Shown here: positions 31,568-44,739 of the stretch, piece after piece
How the letters are laid out: the number at the start of each line of letters is the position of its first letter
Position numbering within the stretch: the stretch's first letter is position 1
NCBI RefSeq assembly: GCF_000346465.2
Contig: NC_034009.1
Coordinates: forward strand, 28,106,561-28,170,560
Direction: 5' to 3'
Length of the DNA stretch: 64,000 nucleotides
DNA from: Prunus persica
Taxonomy: Eukaryota > Streptophyta > Magnoliopsida > Rosales > Rosaceae
The notes under the pieces: model-generated
Told to the model about the DNA's origin: nothing
Database searches by the model: none
The model's input: the letters and a program-made list of their open reading frames with translations, nothing else
Position numbers and translations under genes: made by a program

Positions 31568-34500
31568 GTAGGCATACTGAAATCAAACTCTGCTTAGGCC
31601 ACCTAAAAGGTCACAATCCAATAGATGATCTCACATTATAGGAGAACAAGACCACTTAGAAAGTTCATTTTTAATATAAGCTTTATTTTAAGACTAAATA
31701 CACCAATGGAATCTGGAAATCTAATGGGTTTGAGATAAGGTTTTATGGTCATGATTAGATCTGTAATGCTGTATACCTCAGGGGTGAATACCAAATCTGA
31801 TTCCTCACTGTTAACATGTTCAATCTAACAAAAACTATGCAAGATATGAACTAATCTCCAAGATATAAACCAATATGCTTGGTGATGATGTTGCCATTAC
31901 AGATGCACAAGTTGAGTTTACAAATTTTAAACATAAAAAGGAAATACGTAAGTTGTAATCTCGGTAATTCTTCAGGGGAAAACATAACAGAGTAGACTAT
32001 TGAAATATAAAAGAAACTTTTTTTAGTAACAAAATAAAAGAAGTGTTTTTTTTTTTTTCTAAACATGTTGCATAAGGAGCAGTAATTTCTAATATTCACT
32101 TTGACTAAAAGCAGAATTATAAATTCCATTTCCACCATCTTATATACAAAGCAAGCACAACAATTATACAACAATTGCAAGAAACCCATGATCAGTTTAG
32201 AACAGAGAATTCATTAACCAGACAAAAAACACTTTCAAACAAGTAAAAGGAAAGGAATTGGTTTTGGGGTACCTATAAAGTTAAAGGCTTTATGGTTGCA
32301 GTGGTTCTCAGGTAGTTCCCAAGTTCCAAATGTGCCACCAACTCAAAGCCCAAATGCACAAATTGAAGGAAGGAAATGCCTGTCTTCAAATGCTGTCATC
32401 TTCACCTGCTTTAGCCAAGGTGAAGGTGCGCAATGCGCATGCTGCCGTTTCATCTTTCTTCTTGCCGCATTCTACCGAAACGACCCGTCGTACGTTTTTT
32501 CTTCTTTTCCTCCGCATCAAAACACCGTTTCCTGTGCAGAAGACATGTAGAAACATAGGAACCGCCTGTTATTTGGCCGCAACTATATATAATATCCAAG
32601 ACAATTTGGACTTATTGTTTTCATTTCACTTACTATATTTGCGAAGGGAATTTAGGATGCAGTTTTACCTCTGGTTGCAACTCTGAGCTGAGAAAAAGCA
32701 TATAGTCAGTTCATTGCCTGAAGGAAGCTTTGCTACAAATGAACATGTTGGCTTACAATCATTTTAGAAATTCATGGTAAAACTTTTTGAACCAAGTGGA
32801 AATTAAGCAACTTCTGCACATTTTTATTTTCATTTTTAAATAGAATAAAGGATGAGGTGAGATTAGCTATTCAATATCGATCATCGGATGCACAAACATA
32901 GATCTACACATTCCGAGAGCCCTATCCGTCTCCTTATCATTAATTTTATTAATAGAAAAGAAACATAAACAAGTCATATTACTTGGGGTTGATAAATGGG
33001 GTCAAAAAAATCATATCTGAATAATCAGTGTATAAAATCGTCTGTGTTTATCTCAACTTTCATGTTGCATTTAAAAAGAGACATCAATTTAGCTAAAAGA
33101 AAGAAAGCCTTAATTAGATCAGATACTGTTGTGTGTGAGCCGTCCATCCCTGACCTACCTACAAGGTTTTGATATTTCTTGTCTCTAAACTCTGAGTGGT
33201 TTGCGTACCCCAACAATATTCTTAAAGTCTCTAGCCTATCTGACTTTTACTAGCAATTTGTCAAATCTGCATTTCCATTTAAACTGGAGGGATAGTCAAA
33301 TATGTGGTACATAAAGCTTGAGCCCATCTCATCACAGCTATCTCTGCCATGCCAACAGCAACAGATCAAATTGTAGCCATGCTTTCCTTTTATTTTTAGT
33401 TTTGTTTTTGCTAACAGACTGTATTAAAAGGGAAAAATCCCAAGTCCAACCATCCATTGCCAAATGAGTGAAAGTCTAGCAGGAATATTTTGAAGTCCAA
33501 AATCATCTCATCTGTAAATATTTTCAATATCTTTGAAAAACAAAGAACCCAATTAAAAGTAGAACAATTTATGTTGTCAAAGATAATATATATATATATA
33601 TATATATATCTATATCTATTGGAGAAAGATGGTGACTTTGAATTTCCAAGCAAAAGAGATTTTGACTTTTCGTACTTGAATTGGATGCAATCGTTTTATG
33701 TCGGCCAACAGAACAAGTTGTAGTAAGTTTTTTATTCCGGGAGTACAAGCGATAGTGTAAATTATATAAAAAAAGATTTTATACACAACAAAAATGATAT
33801 GGGAGTTCAAATTTAAGACCTCTAATCTAAAAGTCAAGTCCTTTTATATTAGGCTAGACCTGTTTGACAAGTTATAGCAAATATAAAGCCTTGAATTTTG
33901 AGTATTTCTTTTGTTTGAAAAATAAAAATAAAAAAAGAAAGAAAACAGAGTGTGCTTGCTTTGCGTAAAGAGGATGATGACATCCTTCTATCACCCTCAT
34001 AAAAATGCTATAATTGCTTAAAAGCCTAAAAGGTAGTTCAAATTCACTTGACCACCATAATTCCACCTGTACACTGAGCCAGCCACTGCTTCAAATATAA
34101 TAATAATATAATAATATATTGGTAGAGGATTCAATGCATCTCTTTAAAATGGCAACCACAAATAATAGAACGTAATTTTACACAAACTATGTATTTGCTT
34201 ATGTGTCTTTGTCTTTGTGCTTTTTCTAATGTTGTGTTTGCAAGTAATGGAACTTTTTCTTGACAATAACCAAAAAAAGAACATCTCAAAGCTCCATTTT
34301 GGAGCTATATTATAATAAATTCTGTCGTTTTAGAATTCTATGTAATTTTAATTATTTTTATTGAAAATAATAAAAAAAAATTATTATAAAAATCAAAATG
34401 AGCCCAATGCATTAATAAAATGGAGGCAATTCCAAACTATGTCGTTTATAGCTGATAGATTTGAATTCAATATCAACAAGAGTTTCATTCCAAGTGCTCT

Positions 34501-36165
34501 GACAACGGCGTGTGTTCGCAAATGCTACAGATGATTACATCCCACATAACAGAATAATTGTGCTAAATGATGTAATAAATAAATATATGACGGCATCAAA
34601 ACCAAATAAATACAATTTTGTTACCCGAAAAAAGAAATCTCTATTACAAATTTGGAGAGCCACAAACAAGAACAGGATTTTCTGTGTCGACAGACTGAGA
34701 GAGAGTGCCATCAGCTTGGAACTACGGAATGAACGGCGGTGATGATCAGATGACCTTTTCAGTACGCTTTTTGCAGGTGGGCCCCACAACCACCCTACTT
34801 TCAATGTTCAATGCGGTGACCCCGCGGGTCCACCTGCCACGTGTTTTCTACTGCAAGCGACCTTTTTCACAAACACACCTATAACTTCCCACAGCTGGCA
34901 AAGGCCATTCGGGCGTTGCTCTGCTCCAAAAAGCTACACAATAATTTATAATAAAAAAATTAAAAGAATAAACTAGGACAATTTTCGGAAAGGAAGAGAA
35001 GTAATTTTACAGGCTAATTCTTTTCGAGTGTCGGAAAGTGTTTGATACCAATTGTTTTTCCAAAGACAAAGTATGTGTGTAGAATTTCATAGACATTTTC
35101 TTTCCTTTGTACTTTTTTGAATAGAAAAATATATCCATACTGCTAGTTTATCAAACCAAATTCAAACATGCTAACTTGCACGTTTCCATATCATTTACAA
35201 TTTGCCTACATTTTTCATATTCCCTAAACCCATTTTTCAATATACTAGAGAGAAATACTATTAAATTAATAAGTTTGACAAGGTAATATTTCATTTGGTA
35301 ACTTTAGTAAAGAATGCTTTTATTAGATTACTTTCCAAATTGGCAAACTTCATTACTTACTAGTCATAGTAAGTAATTATAAGTCTCGTTCATTTTTTTA
35401 GGAAACCTCGACATCAAACTTCCACAATTAATAGTAAGTATTTATGAGTCTCACTGTCTTCTACGAAAATCTGACACACAGTATAACTGTAAAGGAATTT
35501 GAAAAGGTTCTTTAACAATTAACAAATTTTTTTAGGACAATTCGACATTAAATTTTTATAATTAATAATAAGTATTTATAAGTCTCGCTTGTCTTCCACG
35601 AAAGCATGACACGCAGTGTAAATGTATAGGGATTTGAAAAAGTTCTTCTCCTTTTGCAACTAACAAAAAGAATTTCAAGAGTACTTATCCAAACAATTTA
35701 TTATGTTGTAAATTATTTAAGTTTGGAGAAGGCAGGCAGGTGAAGGCAAAGGAAAAAGGAGTAATTGTGGGGGAAAAAAGGGTGAAATGGAGGGGAGGGG
35801 GGTTTTTGCTGACATGGAAGGGAAAAAAGAGAGGACAAAAGAAAGCACTATCTTTTGAAGAAATGTGGGGGAATCCAACAGCGCGAAAGATCTCAAAGGC
35901 CACATACAATTTGTGGCTCACAAATCTCCCCCTTTGATGATGTGGCATTCCCCACCTCGTTAAACCCCACTACCATTTCACCCTTCTCTTCTCTAAACTT
36001 CTCTTCCTCCCCCCCTCCCTCCTCCTCGATCAAACTCAAAAACCACACCAACTACAGCAACATACGCAAACACCCAAAACACTTGGAACTCTGTGTCTTT
36101 GTGTCTTTCTTCGTTTGAAACACAAAGAGAGACTCTTTTATTGGGTTTTAATCAAAATTACTAGA
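31568..36165. other. Intergenic, including the CDF promoter and leader
   Basis: No supported gene in 4.6 kb. Seen here: a TA microsatellite at 33583-33610, AT-rich DNA, a tandem duplication at 35393-35672 (listed separately), and a purine-rich then C-rich leader at 35710-36060 before the Dof gene. A 118-codon frame at 32330-32686 has no family features and was not called. Confidence 0.5.
35393..35672. repeat. Tandem duplication of about 135 bp
   Basis: Two diverged head-to-tail copies. Each starts TTTTTTTAGGA and contains CGACAT-AAA/CTT, AATTAATA-TAAGTATTTAT, AGTCTCXCTTGTCTTC-like and GGATTTGAAAA-like blocks. Copy 1 is about 35393-35518 and copy 2 about 35529-35672. Confidence 0.7.
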
Positions 36166-38945
36166 ATGTCTTCCGAGAGTGAAGGCCCCACGATAAAGCT
36201 CTTTGGAAAGACCATACCTTTGGCTTTGGCGCCACTGAACCATGAGGCTTCTTCCGCCATTGATGAGTCTTGTGGAGCCGTTGATTCTGATATTGCTGCC
36301 ACTGCTTGTGGTGGTGGTGTTCAAGACTGTTCTGATGACAAGCAAAAGCTTTCTTCTTCAGCTACTACTAATTCGCTTGAAGGGAACTCAACGAGAGTGG
36401 ACAAGGTATGTTTGAGTTTCAATTATTTTCTATGAAAAGTTGCTGCTTTTTTTATATTCTAAGAACAACCCATCATTTATCAGAAGCTCAGAATTGTAAA
36501 TGGGTTGATTTTACTACGGAGTTTGTGATTTTGGGATCTGATCTCACAATTGAAATACTTAATCATCCCGATTGTTTGTAGTTTTGTAATCAAGATTGTC
36601 AATTTGGCCAGTGTTATTCTTGGTTTTTTTTTTGTCCTTTTGGTTATCTCGAGGTTGTCTATTTTATGGTCATTGTGGGACTTGAGGATTACGTCATGAT
36701 ATTCGGATGCTGTATTTCAAGGATGTATTGGATTTACGAGTCTTTTTCTGGGTTTAGTTTGATTCTGTTCAAGTTTTCCAAAATTGGGTTCTTTTTCAAT
36801 ATGATTAGTTACACAAGTTTTAAGCTTTTTTGGTTAACATTTTAATCATTAAGTTCTCGTTGAGGATTAAAAGCTGTTTTAATGGTTTGGAGAGGGAACC
36901 AGAAAGCATGGATTAGAAAAGGCTTAACTTTTTAAGACTGCACTTTAGCAGTAATTATGCTTTTGGTTATGGGACTTTTTCCATGGATTGATTTGCTTAC
37001 TCTGTTTTTTCTCAGAAGCATTTATCCATTTATGTCAAATTTGTAGATTGACATGGCTGGCAAAAAATTTAGAGAGAAGAGAAAAGCGTTTTCTATAATT
37101 TTCTTCATTTTGGTCAGGATTGAATTACTCTTGTCAGTTCAACAGCTTCTGATACTTCCCAGATGTGCTTTTGGTTTTTCTGCAGTGATATAAATGTTTT
37201 CCCCACAAGCCTGTTCTACCTTTTCTTTCTGAACAAACTTTTCTGTTTTGCTTAGTTTTTCTATAACAACTCCTTTGCTTTTCTTTGGCTCCCTTGTTAT
37301 CTAATTTTAATTCCCCTTGATGTGTTAGTAAATGGTAAAGTTTCTGAATAATAATAAAAGTTTATATGTATCGACACATGAAAGCTGATTGCTGTCTAAA
37401 ATGGCTATCTACAAAGTTTTCATAAATCAATGTATTAGCTTGTGTGCCTTCAACAATCTGTCTATCAGTAAGGAATATGGATTATACATCAGATGAGATT
37501 TTTCATCTAATTTTATTCTTCTTTAGTTTTTTATGTCTTTAAGCCTAGTTCAGGGTTCCCTACATATTTTTGTTTCAATTTACTGAAAAAACAGCTACAG
37601 CACTTTTCTGATCAGACCTTTTTGTTTGAAATATTAGGAAACAATATCAGAGAAGGAACTCACAGCTGAGAAGCAGGAAGATGATACCTCATATCAAATC
37701 ACAGAAGACTTAAAAACTCCTACAACATCATCTGGAATTAGCGAGAATCCTAAAACGCCATCAGTTGATAGAGAAACTTCATCTCTGAAATCCTCTAATA
37801 ATGGAGACCAGAGTGAGGCCAGTTGCTCACAAGAAAAGACTCTAAAGAAGCCAGACAAGATACTTCCATGTCCTCGATGTAATAGCATGGACACCAAGTT
37901 CTGTTATTATAATAATTACAATGTCAACCAGCCTCGCCATTTCTGCAAGAACTGTCAGAGATACTGGACTGCTGGAGGAATCATGAGGAATGTGCCTGTG
38001 GGTGCTGGTCGTCGCAAGAATAAAAACTCTTCAGCTTCACAATATCGTCACATGTTAATGTCAGATGCTCTGCAAACAGCTCGTGCTAGTGCTGCAAATG
38101 GTGCACACAACACTACTTTGGGAAGCAATGGTACTGTCCTGACCTTTGGTTCGGATTCTCCTCTTTGTGAATCAATGGCTTCTGTATTGAACCTTGCAGA
38201 GCAAGCACAAAATTGTACTCAAAGTGGGTTCCATAGGCCTGAACAAAGAATTGGGGTTTCTTCCATACCAGGAGATAATAGGGATGCCCACTCAAGTGGA
38301 TCTTCTATTACAGCTTCAAATTCATCAGAGAGGGGAGGTAAAGTTGGTTTACAAGAGCCAGCGATTAAAAGCTGTCAAAGCTTCCCTCCTCAAGTACCAT
38401 GCTTTCCAGGCTCCCCTTGGCCTTATCCATGGAACTCAGCTCAGTGGCCCTCTGGAATGCCTCCACCTCCTTTCTGCCATTCAGGCTTTCCAATATCATT
38501 CTACCCTGCACCACCATATTGGGGCTGCACTGTACCGGACTCTTGGAATTTACCAAGTCTCTCCTCACCATCCTCTACTCTTAGCCACTGTGCTACAAGC
38601 TCTGGTCCAAATTCCCCAACCTTAGGGAAACATTCAAGAGATGAGGACATTCTTAATCCAGCCAGCTCCCAGAACGAAGATCACGCGAAGAATAACACTT
38701 CAGATGGATGTGTTTGGATTCCAAAAACATTAAGGATTGATGATCCAAGTGAAGCAGCAAAGAGCTCCATATGGGCAACATTAGGCATTAAGAATGAAAA
38801 GGGAAATTGTACTAATGAGGGAGGTCTCTTCCAGGCATTTCAATCAAAGGGAGACGAGAAAAATCACGTGGTTGAAGCGTCTCCAGTGTTGCAAGCCAAT
38901 CCTGCAGCCTTGTCCCGGTCACTCAACTTCCATGAGAGAACATGA
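36166..38945 (+). CDS. Cycling Dof factor (CDF) transcription factor, 515 aa
   Basis: Nuclear repressor binding AAAG sites, of the clock-regulated CDF clade. Two exons, 36166..36405 and 37638..38945, with a 1.2-kb GT/AG intron; 515 aa. The N-terminal motif [10 protein letters not shown] (residues 10-19) is the CDF TOPLESS-binding type. The Dof C2-C2 finger is at ~158-186 (CPRC, then [20 protein letters not shown]), followed by the basic [13 protein letters not shown]. The C-terminus has the CDF-specific FKF1/GI-interaction blocks: [18 protein letters not shown] (~438) continuing to [10 protein letters not shown], and a last RSLNFHE. CDFs repress CONSTANS and FT and are degraded through FKF1-GIGANTEA. 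Position between MPSR1 and MYB117 homologues points to orthology with At1g26790/CDF5, as I recall that map. Start chosen as the first ATG giving the conserved motif. Confidence 0.93.
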
Positions 38946-41900
38946 TCACAGCTGAAGTCAGAGTTGTAAACTTTCACAAGGTGATGGAAGGGAGTTTACC
39001 TCCCTGCCACTTTTTGCTGCTGACAAATTTTACCATAAGCCAATATTGTTGATCACCCTTGGTGTTGGAACTTCTTTCCTAGAAGTTACAGCATACAACC
39101 GATAATCACTTTGTAGGAGAGCAAAGCTGTTTCTGACTAGATCATATAGACTTCTTTTTTTTGGGTTAAATCTCTGTGTGACATCATGGACAGGTCTTTT
39201 TTATTTTCACCTTAGGTAGATGGTTCAGCAAGTGTTTGTATACATATGTGAGGTAGCATAAGATAGCTAATAAAAATATGCGTCAAAATCCACTATTTGT
39301 TGAATAAACTTCATTTTTCTCAGATGCTTTCCGTAGCTGCTACAATGGAACGTGTTTCTCTCTTGTTTTGTTTTTGACCAAACCAAGGAGACTGCAATGA
39401 TATAGATTTTCTATTTTCAGTGTTCAGAATTTAAAAATATATGTAAGAAAGCTAGTGGGGAAACAGTTTAGAAAACTGAGGATTCAAAAGATATTGTATA
39501 AAAAAAAGTCTTTGTTGTAGGCCCCCAATTGTGGAGATAAGCTTTGAACTAGTGTCAATACGCGAGGCATCTATCTCTTTCAAAAACAAACGAATCCAAA
39601 TTTGTAAAATACCAAAAAGTGTAATCACTCTGAGCCAAGTATATCCACAAACACAAAAAGTGGCTTTTCCTTTTTCTAGCTATTTCACTTTCTTGGATAA
39701 TATTTCAAAATCGCACTCCATTTATGTTTGCGTCTCTCATCCATCCTCCAACAGCAACATTCAGATATTTCCTTGTCTTTGTTGTCGCTAGCAGCCCACA
39801 ATTTCTCCACAAAATTAGTTGTTATGGGACCCATGCATGTGATTCCAACATAAAAAAATTCAGAATTTTCACATATATATTCCTATGCCGACGTTGAAAC
39901 TAACTTATTTTCATGTGGATATTATTGTAGATAGGAAGAAAAAAAGGGAGGGATAGTAGAAAATAAATGACGTATACACTGTAATAATATTCGAACGTCT
40001 ACATAGGAGAAAATCTGTGTAAGTATTTATCCCATACTAAACAACACAAACAAAAGAAAATCACAATATCCTGATTTTAGCATTTATCGGTCAGTAATAT
40101 ATGTGACATTCATCCAAATATCCATGAAAACTCATGTGGTCCTCATCTGTTGCATGCTAACATCCAACCTTTCAAGCAACTAAAGTAAAGTTAACATCAA
40201 ACCTTGCTCTTTGTTATGCTCTTTATTGGTTTCGTATGTGCCAATTGGTTTTTCTTTTCTTTTTTTTATTTTTTTAAATTAAAAAAATTAATGAGTAGTT
40301 GTATTCCATAAAAATAGAACTAATTATTTGATTTTGTTTTTTAATTTTTAATTTTTTTAATATGAAAAAAAAATATATAAATTTATTATATTATCCTCAT
40401 TTAATTAATAATTTCAATTCTTCATGTTTACTTTACCCAATGACATTTTCAAGCAATTTTTCAAGTGGTCCTCATCTGTTCCATGCTAACATCCAACCTT
40501 TCAAGCAACCAAAATCAAGTTAACATCAAACCTTGGTCATTATTATGCTCTTTATTGGTTTTCGTATGATTTTTCATTATTATGTGCCAATTGATTTTTC
40601 TTTTCTTTTAACAATAAAAGTAAAATGATAATGGGTACATAAAAATAGGACTCATTATCTGATTTTGTTTTTAATTTTTAATTTTTTTAATATGAAAAAA
40701 TGTGAAGTTACTATATTATCCTCATTTAAGTAATAATTCCAATTCTTCATGTTTTCGTTACCCAATGACATTTTCTGATACTTTAAAAAAGATAATACAG
40801 AAAAAGGTTGCCTGAGTTGAAAACAATTTTTTTATTTTTTTTTTATGTTTGTTTGAATAGAAAAGTTCTCCCAGACCTATGAACAACCTTACTTAGTCCC
40901 TGTCCAAAATTGTTTTCGTAAGAAAAAGACAATTAAGAAAAATATGTTCTTCTTTAAAGAAAGAAAAAAATGTAGTGAGGAAAAGTCAAGTCAAACTTTT
41001 TTCCGTTAAAAGAGCTTTTAATTTTTAATAATGTTTACCATGTCAATCTTTTGAAATGTTATCTTAATATGTGGCATGCATGCCTACCAATATATCATTG
41101 AAGGACTCTATCCTTTCGGAAAGCTTAAGCCTTAAGGTGTTACATTTATACATTGATAAGGACTTCAACTAAAAACCTAGTTAGAACAACTCCAATTAAT
41201 CTCCAACACATTTCCATCTTAGAGTTTCAGAAAAACAATTTTCAAATACACCACCAAAACCCACTTGCCTTCGTTTTTTTTTTTTTTTTTTTTTTTTTTT
41301 GGGGTGTGTAAATGCACATGAGTCTGACATGTCGTTTTGATGATGCATCATGCCTCCTTATTGGGTGAGAGTTCTTGTGTTGTGCCCTGGGTGAAATGGT
41401 GGGCGCAATTTTATCATGAGATGTTGAATTTTAGTTTATGGCATGACTTTGTATTGGGTTCATTTGGGATGGATGGATGACTGACTGACATGACATGATG
41501 AAACCTATCATATTATTTCCACTAAATTATTTTGGAGAGTAAGTGCTTGGAAAATGTTTCAGAAGAAAGGTTCCTTTCATGGGAAAAGTAGGGGAAATGC
41601 ACCTTTTGGAGTTCCATCCAAAAACTAAAAGCTAGATGGAACTTTGATTGCTTGTTACCATACCTCTACTTCTCTTATTTTAGGTAGTGGGAAAAGACTC
41701 CAACTGAAGATAAGTTAAAAAAACAACATTATAAACATAAGAGATGTAAGACATTCACTCTAGATAAATCAAAACCTGAAAAAGGCTAATAAGTCTTTGT
41801 TTTTTATAAAAACGATATTCTATTTTAATCTAATTTAAATTATAGAAAATCGAGTGTAGAATGAAGAGCACATCCATTCTAACCAACTTGACTAAACCAT

Positions 41901-42393
41901 GTCTTCTTATTAATTACTGTTATTATTTGTTCGTAACATTACACATTTTGTAATTAATTAGTTACCATTTGCAAATTGAGAGTGGAAAAACTAAAAACCA
42001 AGAGAAATCAATGCTGGGCTTCAAAGCTTCCAAGCCCGAACCGAGTTTGAAGTTGGGCCCGAATTATGTAGCACACCTTAAGACCTTGTCTCTGCTTTAT
42101 CCATGGAGGACATATCAACAAACTCAACTCAAGTGGGTTGCCCTTGTTTTCTTAGGATTCTTTTCTTCGATATTAGAAATCAAGCCAATGAAAAGTTGGA
42201 AATTTGTTTCCTTTGGGTCCGAAATATCCAGGAACAAATAGGAAGGATCTGCAGTTGAGGAAATTGGACATATATAGGCCCTCAGAAGGCCTCCAAAGTG
42301 CCACAACACAAGTCTACAAGGGGAGGGGACCTCTTGCGAATTATTATGATGTAAATTATGAGCATAAAATCATTAGTGTAAACTGCACTGTTT
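38946..42393. other. Intergenic between CDF and the hAT element
   Basis: 3' UTR of the CDF gene to about 39300, then AT-rich DNA. Contains the tandem duplication listed separately and a 26-base T run at about 41275-41300. No supported gene. Confidence 0.5.
40131..40775. repeat. Tandem duplication, unit about 325-330 bp
   Basis: Two head-to-tail copies. GTGGTCCTCATCTGTT starts at 40136 and again at 40465; each copy goes on through GCTAACATCCAACCTTTCAA, TTATGCTCTTTATTGG, a TTTTTAATTTTTTTAATATG block and ends TACCCAATGACATTTTC. Differences are substitutions and a missing block of about 20 bp in copy 2. Confidence 0.85.
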
Positions 42394-42401
42394 CTTACAC
42401 G

Positions 42402-42891
42402 CACTGGCGGACCCATAAATTTTTTTAGCGGAAGTGCAATATTGACTAAGTATGAAAAATGGTTTTTTAGAATAATCATTTTCTCAAGATAATTTTTAGC
42501 GGCTTTTATTCCTTACACATCAAATAAGAAAACTTGATTTTATGAGATTTTATTATGAAGTATATATTGACTTAATGAGCCATCATTTTTAGCCTAAATT
42601 GTATTTTGCACTAAAATCAATTTTTCATATTTTGATTTGGTGGGAATTTGATTTTCTAGTATTTTTATTTGAATCCAAATAGGGGGTACTTCCTTATTTA
42701 CATTGTAAACTTAAGTAAATTGAGTAATATAAAAATAAATAAAAATAAAAGGACAAAGACATTTACTTAAATGGAAATAAGGTAATTTATACACCAGTTG
42801 AGCAAAGGGGCAATTTGAAACACCTACAATAATTTTTCCGATAAGAGGAAGTGCAGATGCACCTCGTTGCGCCTTAATGGATCCGCCACTG
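42402..42891. mobile_element. hAT-type non-autonomous element, 490 bp
   Basis: Left end CACTGGCGGACCCAT and right end ATGGATCCGCCACTG are inverted repeats. A perfect 8-bp direct repeat CTTACACG flanks it (42394-42401 and 42892-42899), the size expected for hAT elements. No coding capacity. Confidence 0.88.
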
Positions 42892-42899
42892 CTTACACG

Positions 42900-43463
42900 C
42901 AAGAAAAAAAAAAAAGGTAGCCCCTCCCAATTTCCTGGAAGTTTCAGAATGTTCTTGGAATTCCCCAGGAGACATAACAGTCAGTCGCGCACTCACATGT
43001 CCAGAAGCACTTTGGAGAAAACTATAATAATTATATATGGATGAATGTGATGTGAACCTTCAGCTTGGCTTGGAAGCTCTTTTTTTTTTTGCTTTTTCTT
43101 TGCATGACCTATGAGGAAACCCGTAGAAAGAAGGTTTGGTCTAGACTGGAGGAAACAAAACTGTCATCAACCTTTGTTTGAAAATTAAAACCTCTCTCTC
43201 TTAGAAAGTCTCTAGTCCTAGTCCTTTTCCTACTAGGAATAGGAGTGGCTTTTCTATTTAAGTCTGTCCGTTCTAATTAATTCTAGTGCATCCATGGTCT
43301 TCCAGGAAAATTGGTGGTGACTTGACACAGAAGTTGAAGACGTTGACGCTTCAAAGGCAAGGCAATTGCTTTTTCTCATCAATATAACAGTGTCGAAGCC
43401 TTGGTTGTACTTAAGATACAAAGCCCCATACTTTTTCTCTGCATTAATATTATCAACTTATCC
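42900..43463 (+). promoter_or_regulatory. Upstream region of the calmodulin-like gene
   Basis: Non-coding, with A and T runs at 42904-42916 and 43080-43091. The hAT element ends 572 bp before the start codon, so it lies in or near this promoter. Confidence 0.45.
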
Positions 43464-43964
43464 ATGGAGGACATACAGAACTTTCTCCAACCCCTTGTGA
43501 AATTTGTCTCCACCAGATGGAAGGTTTGGACCAAAACACACAGCCTTAGTTCTGAATTACCACCAACCCATGAGCCTCTCTTTGGCAACAACAAGGCACA
43601 CGATGAAACAGAACTAAGCAGAGAAGAAGTAGATATGGTGATGGGCCGGCTAGGAATGTGTAATGAACATGAGGCAGAGGGAGACAATATTGGAGAGAGG
43701 GTTGGCGCAGAGGAGCTTTGGAGACTGTTTGATGAGGAGGAGCCCAGCTTGGAGGAGGTGAAGGAAGCCTTTGATGTGTTTGATGAGAACAGAGATGGGT
43801 TTATAGATGCAGCAGAGGTACAAAGAGTTTTAAGCAATTTCGGTTTCAAGGATGCATTCGGATTGGACGAATGCAAGAGGATGATTAAGGCAGCAGATAT
43901 GAACCAAGATGGAGTGATTGATTTTGATGAGTTTGTGAAACATATGGAGAACAGCTTTTGTTGA
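43464..43964 (+). CDS. Calmodulin-like calcium sensor, CML45/CML46-like, 166 aa
   Basis: Intronless EF-hand protein. The ATG at 43464 (TCCATGG context) is used; sequence upstream in frame has no ATG. Two canonical EF-hand loops lie at the C-terminal end: DENRDGFIDAAE (~107-118) and DMNQDGVIDFDE (~145-156), with Asp at position 1 and Glu at position 12 of each. The N-terminal ~80 residues carry a Ser/Thr and then an acidic stretch with a degenerate helix (SREEVDMVMGRLGM) but no Ca-binding loop. The family relays cytosolic calcium signals to target proteins. CML45/46 usually run nearer 200 aa with a hydrophobic N-terminus, which is mostly absent here. Targets unknown. Confidence 0.88.
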   Translation: MEDIQNFLQPLVKFVSTRWKVWTKTHSLSSELPPTHEPLFGNNKAHDETELSREEVDMVMGRLGMCNEHEAEGDNIGERVGAEELWRLFDEEEPSLEEVKEAFDVFDENRDGFIDAAEVQRVLSNFGFKDAFGLDECKRMIKAADMNQDGVIDFDEFVKHMENSFC

Positions 43965-44093
43965 CATCTTAATTAATTCCTGTTTTTTTAGAGTCGGTAT
44001 TTTGTGTAGTTTCCTTATAAACAAATAAAAAATAATATTTATTGGAATTTTGGTTACTCATCTTATTATTTTCTTGTTGTCGTTGAAAAATAA

Positions 44094-44607
44094 GGCCATG
44101 TTTGGTATTCTACTCGAAAAAGTAAACTAAAAAATTATGATTCTTTTTTAAAACATGAGTTTTCAAATAGTGATTTTAAGATCTAAAAACTTGTTTGGTA
44201 TTAATTCCAAACTCATTTTAAGATGTAAAAATAAAAAATAAAAAAACCAGAAACCTTAATCCTCAAATTGAAATTAACAAAAGAAAAGGAAAAAGATGTG
44301 AGGCATAAAACGTATCAATTTTGGTGGTGTGCAACAACTCCCCGACACCATGTTAGGGTCGGAAAATGACGGGAATTTTTGCCATCCCTAGATGAGAGAG
44401 ACAGAGACAGAGCGACAAGAGAGAGAGGAGAGAGACAGAAAGAAAGAAACAACCGTATAACTTAACTTTTTTTATTTTTAATAATGGGGTGTTTTTGAAT
44501 TTTTTTTGGATTTGAGTTTTTAAAAATGGGCCTATCAAACAAGGTTTTTGGGACTTTCAACTTAAAATCTGTTTTTGAGTTTATAAAATTGGATTATCAA
44601 ACGGCCC
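44094..44607. mobile_element. Tourist-like MITE, 514 bp
   Basis: Left end GGCCATGTTTGGTA; the reverse complement of the right end is GGGCCGTTTGATA. TAA lies at both flanks (44091-44093 and 44608-44610). A GA-rich stretch (44394-44450) sits inside. Lies 130 bp after the calmodulin-like gene stop. Confidence 0.6.
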
Positions 44608-44739
44608 TAATTGTCTCCCTATTCTTAAAGAATTTGTTTTCAATTGTTAGTATATAGAGGCCACTTCTCATCATCATTTCTTTTCTTGTTCTTTTGTTCT
44701 CTGTTCTGCTTTTCGTTTCTGTTTCAACGTTATAGTCAT

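Noticed and set aside
32330..32686. 118-codon + strand frame
   Set aside because: Composition looks random, no domain motif, signal or splice context; the overlapping frame at 32296 is equally long.
43379..43876. 165-codon minus-strand frame over the calcium-sensor gene
   Set aside because: Ser/Leu-rich shadow frame opposite a clear EF-hand gene.
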